64,000 bases of DNA from the NCBI GenBank assembly GCA_964017235.1, contig OZ024936.1, positions 56,719,028-56,783,027 on the forward strand, given 5' to 3'. Shown here one piece after another: positions 59,821 to 64,000 of the stretch. The position numbers and the translations under genes were made by a program. This DNA is from Sabellastarte sp. h YS-2021. Taxonomy: Eukaryota; Annelida; Polychaeta; Sabellida; Sabellidae. How positions within the stretch are numbered: position 1 is the first letter of the stretch; every line of letters starts with the position of its first letter. The notes under the pieces were generated by a model. It made no database searches. It was not told the origin of the DNA and was given only the letters and a program-made list of their open reading frames with translations.

Positions 59821-61783
59821 CCCGGAGCAATCAGGATTGCTCTGTGATACCAGTGATCTGACAGCTTGCTGACCACCTTCCCCATCAGAGACACTGGAGG
59901 GAAAAGGTACATGTCCAGGCCTTCCCAGGACATTGTCAGAGCGTCCACTGACCAAGCCTTTGGGTCTGGAATTGGGGACACAAATTGGACTAGTTTGCAG
60001 TTGTACCTTGTTGCAAACATGTCCACTTGGGGATAATGCCAAGTTCGACAAAGGATGTCGAAGATCTCCTGATGGAGAGACCACTCCGTCTGAATGATTT
60101 GTCCCTGGCGAGACAACTTGTCTGCAATTACATTTAGACGGCCCGGAATGTGTCTGGCCTTCAGTACTATTTGTCTGAGATTGCACCAACATAGGAGCCG
60201 CCAAAGAAGGGCACAGAGTGAACCTGACCTCATACCTCCCTCCTTGTTGATGTATGCCACAACTGTAGTGTTGTCTGTGGCAATCAGGACGACCTTTCCT
60301 TGCACTAATTGTTGGAATCTTTTTAGTGCTAACAACACGGCTTTTAGTTCTAAGAAGTTTATGTGCAACTTGCTTTCGGGCACTGACCAAGTACCGCTTG
60401 CTGTGAAGTCGCCTAAGTGAGCACCCCAGCCTTCTTTTGAGGCGTCTAGGACATTTTCTTCTTGGGTCCACCACTGCAGGTACTGATGGAGAGAACTCGG
60501 AATTGGAATCTCCTTTTCCAGAGATTCCGGGACTCTCCAGTGTTTCTTGAGGTGCCACTGAATAGGTCTCATGTGCAGTCTGCCTAGGGGCACCTGTTTC
60601 TCTGTCGCAGTGAGTAGACCTATAAGAGACATGAAGGTTCTCACTCGGCAAGATCTGTTCTGTAATAACCCTATTACTTTTTGTTGAAGGGCTTCCCAAC
60701 GGTTTTGAGTAGGTCTGACCAATCCGTTGAGTAGGTCGTACTGGTAGCCTACAAAATCGAAGACTTGTTGGTTCTAGTTCTGATTTTTGCATGTTTACCA
60801 TCCAGCCCAACTCCTGGCAAAGGGCTAGGAGGGACTGGGTTCCCTGGTGGCAAGATTCTCTGGTAGGGGCTCGAATCAACCAGTCGTCTAGGTACTGGTG
60901 GATCCTTATACCTCGAGACTGAGCCATTAGTTTTACCTCTTTGACTACACAAGTGAACTCCATTGGAGCTGTTGACAGGCCAAAGGGAAGAGCCCGAAAT
61001 TGGTAAGACTGGTTCTGGAAGTGGAACCTGAGGTATTTTCGGGAGTTGACATGGATTGGAATGTGGAAGTAGGCGTCGCTGAAGTCCAGCGATGTCACCC
61101 ACTCTCCCTGTTGTAAGGAGGTTCGAATTGTCTCCGGGGTTTCCATTTTGAATGTTTTTACGCATAAAAACTGATTTAGAGTACTGAGGTCCAAGATTGG
61201 CCGCCACTTTTGGTTCGGTTTGGGAACAATGAATAGTCTGTTGAAGAAGGCTAGAGAGGTTCGAACCCTGACCCTCTCTACTGCCTTCTTCTTGATTAAG
61301 GCTTGTAGGGCCCCTTTCAAGTGGGAGTCTCTGATGGGATTGGCATAGCCGCTTACTATCAGGGGATCCCTCACTAGGCAAGGTCTGAGATTGAATGGGA
61401 GAACATAACCCTCTTTTAGTATGGACACTACTCTTGGGTTTGCACCTAGTCGTGCCCATACTTCCCAGAACAATTGTAGTCGCCCCCCCACTGGCTGGGC
61501 ATTTGCAGCACTGTGGGCATTTGGCACATTTGGGGCAAAAACACAGTGATTTACAAAAGAAGCACTTTTCACAGACTTTATTGTATTTTTCATGTTTGAT
61601 ATTGGTCTTACGCCTTTCTTTTGCGGCTGCCCACTTTTTGATTTTGTTACAGAATGTACAAGACAAGCAACACTTTGACATTTTACAGAGTTCTTGACAA
61701 GCACATGAAAATCTGTCTGTTTTACATCTGACACATAATACTCCAATTTTGTTTGTAACTCCGGAGGAATTCTGCAGTAATTG
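59511..61783 (-). pseudogene. DIRS ORF2: Cys-rich, RT, RNase H, methyltransferase-like; two frame breaks
   Basis: Directly after the ORF1 stop, the same frame encodes a Cys-rich segment (CVRC, CAC, CCLSCTFC, CEKCFFCKSLCFCPKCAKC; 61720-61490). At a run of seven G (sense; 61488-61494) the reading moves one base into the RT frame (LDFSDAYFHIPI near 61070, LPFGLSTAP, YLDD at 60883-60894). At TTTT near 60730 it moves again into RNase H (DASKEGWGAH, LELKA, ATDN near 60280, HIPGR…IADKLSR near 60110-60155) and a VDMFATRYN … FPPVSL domain usually annotated as Dam-like methyltransferase. All RNase H acidic residues and the RT YLDD are present. Each break is a one-base excess, either a mutation or a sequence error. 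It ends at 59511 inside ORF3. Confidence 0.82.
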
Positions 61784-63700
61784 TCATTTATAATTTTTGG
61801 TATCCTTGGAGCCTCGCGAACCGTGACCGGGTTGACCACCCCTGCCTCTGCCGCGTGCTCTGCCCCGGCTACCAAATGATTTCCATGCGGGAAGATCTTT
61901 CCCGGAAGCACCGGTGGTACTTGAGTCGTCTTGCTTCCAACTAGTGGAGTAAGGCTGGTAGCGATGCTGCTTTTTCTGTACACCCGCGAACCCACCACGG
62001 CCCGGACCGGGCTGGTTGGTACGCTTGTGTGTTTCAAAGTTGTTTATCTCATCTTCCGCTTTTCTTATGATGTCATCTGGGAATAAAGCCCGGGTTTGAA
62101 GAGGGCAATTCCTGAGCGAGGAAAAGGTATCCGGTTTCACTCCTGCCCTCAGGTGATCCAGATAGGAATCTCTGCGGACTAGCGTCAAGTTAGCCATTTG
62201 GACGAAAGTAAAGTCCGAAAGGTGCTGAAGAGATTTCCCAACCGCAAAACTGATATTCTGGTTAAATGCTGTTAAAAAGTGAAGTTCGTCCAGAGCCCCC
62301 TGGGCTTTTGCGGAGGATTTACCTTTGCCAAGTTCTGTTTGTAGGGTTTTTAACTGTTCCTGAACAGCATCCTGCACTTTGGTTATACATCTATTGAAAC
62401 CAGCTGACTGGTTACAAATATAGCTTGTTTCTTTGGCAGCCTTTTCCCATTTGCGGAGAGTTTCCTGAGACAGTGGTCGGGAAGTAGGTTGAGATGAAGC
62501 AATAGTAGATTTAGCAATCCGGGCAAAGGAACTATTGAGCTTTGCGGCATCGTTGGGCCAGGAAGTTACGTATTTACCAGGCCTAGTTATGTCTTTGTTT
62601 TCTGCCGGGTGTATCCCGTACCATCTTGTCTGAGATTTTGGTGGTCGGAGATATTGATCAACATGTAAACCGCCTGGTTCTGTTGATTTTGACGGGTAGC
62701 CTTCAATTAGTACTAGATTGAGGTTTTCCAATTTTTTGCATAACCAGTCCTCTGGTGGTAAGTCAATGGAAACTTTTCCAACCGGTTGAGCCCGGTGGCC
62801 AACCCAGGGGTTGTCAGATCTGGAGGTGGGAGTGTACTCAAGGTCCGGAATGTGATTCCAGCCCATAAAGGCACGGACACCCCTTACCGTCTCCCTGTAA
62901 TTCTGATCTTCACTTATGGTTTTGTCAATGTCTGGAGAGTCTTGTTCAGATGGGTCTAGTACTTCTTCTTGATCAGAAACTTCACCCTCTTCTGAATGCT
63001 CCGGGGGTGGTTGAATGATAGATGAGGCCACCGGGCCGGAAGAGCTCTGAGAAGAGAATACCGGTTCCGGGTCTGGTTGCGGATAAACATTCTCCAGAGG
63101 AGAGGTCATATCCATAGAGCTGGTGATAGTAGCTGTTGCCTTTGTTCTATCCGTGCCATAAGCCGGACCGGCTTGGCCGGAAGGAACGGAGGGTAGCAGA
63201 AAAGGTGCTTGTGACAAAGAACCAGCTGGAGCCTGATGCGTGACCGGTGCTTGGACCGGAGTGAAGGTAGGTTGTGGAGAGGGACGATGGCCCATGGTGA
63301 TGAGTGCCTCCAAACGCGCCATGCGAGTAGACCATTTTTCATCTAGATCTTTTAAATCTTGACGGAAGTTTGGTTGAGGTAAGGTGAACTCCGTTTCAGT
63401 GTCATGAGGAGGGGAAGATGGAGCAACGTCCTGTTTTTCGAGCTGTGACACTACAGTAACGGTAGAGGGATCCACAAGTGATTCCTTACTCTTTAACTTC
63501 TCTTTACGGAGTTTGTAAGTCGGAGTAGAAAGCTGAAGCAATTGTTCGGGAGAAAGATTGTCACAAAACTCACAACTTAATTTGAGGACGCAAGGGTCGT
63601 CCCCCAAACCTTTGTCCCTACATCTGGCACATCGAGAGTGTGGATCAAAATTAGCCATGATATGTCCGCAGGCTCCTTTTCTCTGTCCTGGAGATGCCAT
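61784..63700 (-). CDS. DIRS ORF1: gag-like protein, stop in readthrough context
   Basis: 638 residues from ATG at 63700 to TGA at 61786-61784. The N-terminus has Cys/His spacing of a zinc-binding kind (CGHIMANFDPHSRCARC, CEFC). A Pro/Ser/Gln-rich middle and a structured segment (WEKAAKETSYICNQSAGFNR … LDELHFLTAFNQ) follow, and the end is an RGG-type basic tail (GRARGRGRGG). This fits DIRS ORF1, thought to act as a nucleic-acid-binding capsid-like protein. The stop is followed by CAA-TTA, matching the CAR-YYA readthrough motif, and the downstream Cys-rich frame is in register. Confidence 0.85.
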   Translation of the reverse strand: MASPGQRKGACGHIMANFDPHSRCARCRDKGLGDDPCVLKLSCEFCDNLSPEQLLQLSTPTYKLRKEKLKSKESLVDPSTVTVVSQLEKQDVAPSSPPHDTETEFTLPQPNFRQDLKDLDEKWSTRMARLEALITMGHRPSPQPTFTPVQAPVTHQAPAGSLSQAPFLLPSVPSGQAGPAYGTDRTKATATITSSMDMTSPLENVYPQPDPEPVFSSQSSSGPVASSIIQPPPEHSEEGEVSDQEEVLDPSEQDSPDIDKTISEDQNYRETVRGVRAFMGWNHIPDLEYTPTSRSDNPWVGHRAQPVGKVSIDLPPEDWLCKKLENLNLVLIEGYPSKSTEPGGLHVDQYLRPPKSQTRWYGIHPAENKDITRPGKYVTSWPNDAAKLNSSFARIAKSTIASSQPTSRPLSQETLRKWEKAAKETSYICNQSAGFNRCITKVQDAVQEQLKTLQTELGKGKSSAKAQGALDELHFLTAFNQNISFAVGKSLQHLSDFTFVQMANLTLVRRDSYLDHLRAGVKPDTFSSLRNCPLQTRALFPDDIIRKAEDEINNFETHKRTNQPGPGRGGFAGVQKKQHRYQPYSTSWKQDDSSTTGASGKDLPAWKSFGSRGRARGRGRGGQPGHGSRGSKDTKNYK

Positions 63701-63813
63701 AGTGGTTTATCCAACTAACAGACAAATCTGAGAAAGTAACACCCAATATAACTTAAGATATATTTAAAAATAAAAGTGTTTCCACAAAATTCAAACTTGA
63801 ATGTCGCGCCAAA

Positions 63814-63985
63814 CGAAAAAGATGCTATGACGTCACGTCCCTCTGGCGAGTGAGGCAGGAACTAGGCCACCTGGCGAGTGGAGTGTAGTGTACCGGTCCT
63901 GCCCGGGGTGAAACCCAGGACGTCTTTTTCTTTCGTTTGGCGGGACCGGCTGGCGCCGGGCTATAGCTATCGTCTGGTAGGTAAG
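63814..63985 (-). repeat. DIRS 5' inverted terminal repeat
   Basis: Inverted copy of 57929-58100, 113 bp upstream of the ORF1 start codon. Its outer extension (attgcgttaatacat, 63986-64000) matches the internal complementary region at 58217-58231. Confidence 0.92.
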
Positions 63986-64000
63986 ATGTATTAACGCAAT

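Larger units (their letters stand above)
57885..64000 (-). mobile_element. DIRS-like tyrosine-recombinase retrotransposon (5' end cut by window)
   Basis: Minus-strand element with inverted terminal repeats, an internal complementary region, a gag-like ORF1, a Cys-rich/RT/RNase H/methyltransferase-like ORF2 and a tyrosine recombinase ORF3 overlapping ORF2. These are the defining parts of the DIRS order, which integrates by YR recombination of a circular intermediate and makes no target duplication. The element is clearly more GC-rich than its surroundings. It interrupts a reversed satellite monomer (cataagtgagtaa|ttt). The two ITRs look identical by eye, indicating a recent insertion. The outermost 5' bases lie beyond 64000. 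Confidence 0.92.

Noticed and set aside
60749..61681. 310-residue ORF as one protein
   Set aside because: Only its first ~65 residues (Cys-rich) are real; after the seven-G run the RT is encoded in another frame.
59821..62037. Upstream half of the 1142-residue ORF as part of the recombinase
   Set aside because: It contains RT in the middle and out-of-frame antisense of ORF1 and RNase H elsewhere; it is a fusion created by frame coincidence and the breaks in ORF2.

Overview
This is a metazoan nuclear window: AT-rich, with widely spaced phase-matched GT-AG exons and a dense mix of transposons. The repeat types (satellite-cored Helentron/pearl-like elements, tRNA SINEs with a conserved 'ggggttttacgtc' body, many hAT MITEs, a DIRS-like element) and the gene families fit a lophotrochozoan, most likely a bivalve mollusc. 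That assignment is inference; no species can be named from the sequence alone.

Region 1-20.3 kb has no gene I can support. It holds short TIR elements (several with perfect 8-bp target duplications) and, from 6.3 to 14.2 kb, two head-to-tail copies of a composite element. Its core has two unrelated satellites, a ~146-bp unit followed by a ~155-bp unit. Region 20.3-44.3 kb carries nine consecutive minus-strand exons of a Scribble-like polarity gene: the inter-domain region, PDZ1, PDZ2 and the following linker. The N-terminal LRR exons and PDZ3/4 are not in the window. Its 13.4-kb intron contains another composite satellite element (26.2-30.3 kb), itself broken by a 5'-truncated non-LTR retrotransposon, plus SINEs and MITEs.

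Region 44.3-51.6 kb is mostly a diverged satellite element with nested hAT-like and Harbinger-like insertions. A three-exon plus-strand gene at 51.6-56.6 kb encodes a 1089-residue type II membrane protein. It has a very acidic Asp/Asn/Gln-rich stem and a CHST15-like sulfotransferase domain whose PAPS-binding motifs are degenerate, so it is a candidate pseudoenzyme. Because the first visible Scribble exon is internal, this gene may lie inside a Scribble intron.

From 57.9 kb to the right edge is a young DIRS-like tyrosine-recombinase retrotransposon on the minus strand, inserted into an inverted satellite array. It has 172-bp inverted terminal repeats, an internal complementary region, a gag-like ORF1, a Cys-rich RT/RNase H/methyltransferase-like ORF2 and a tyrosine recombinase ORF3. 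ORF1 ends in TGA-CAA-TTA, the CAR-YYA stop-readthrough context, and ORF2 continues in the same frame. Two single-base frame breaks interrupt ORF2 in this copy.
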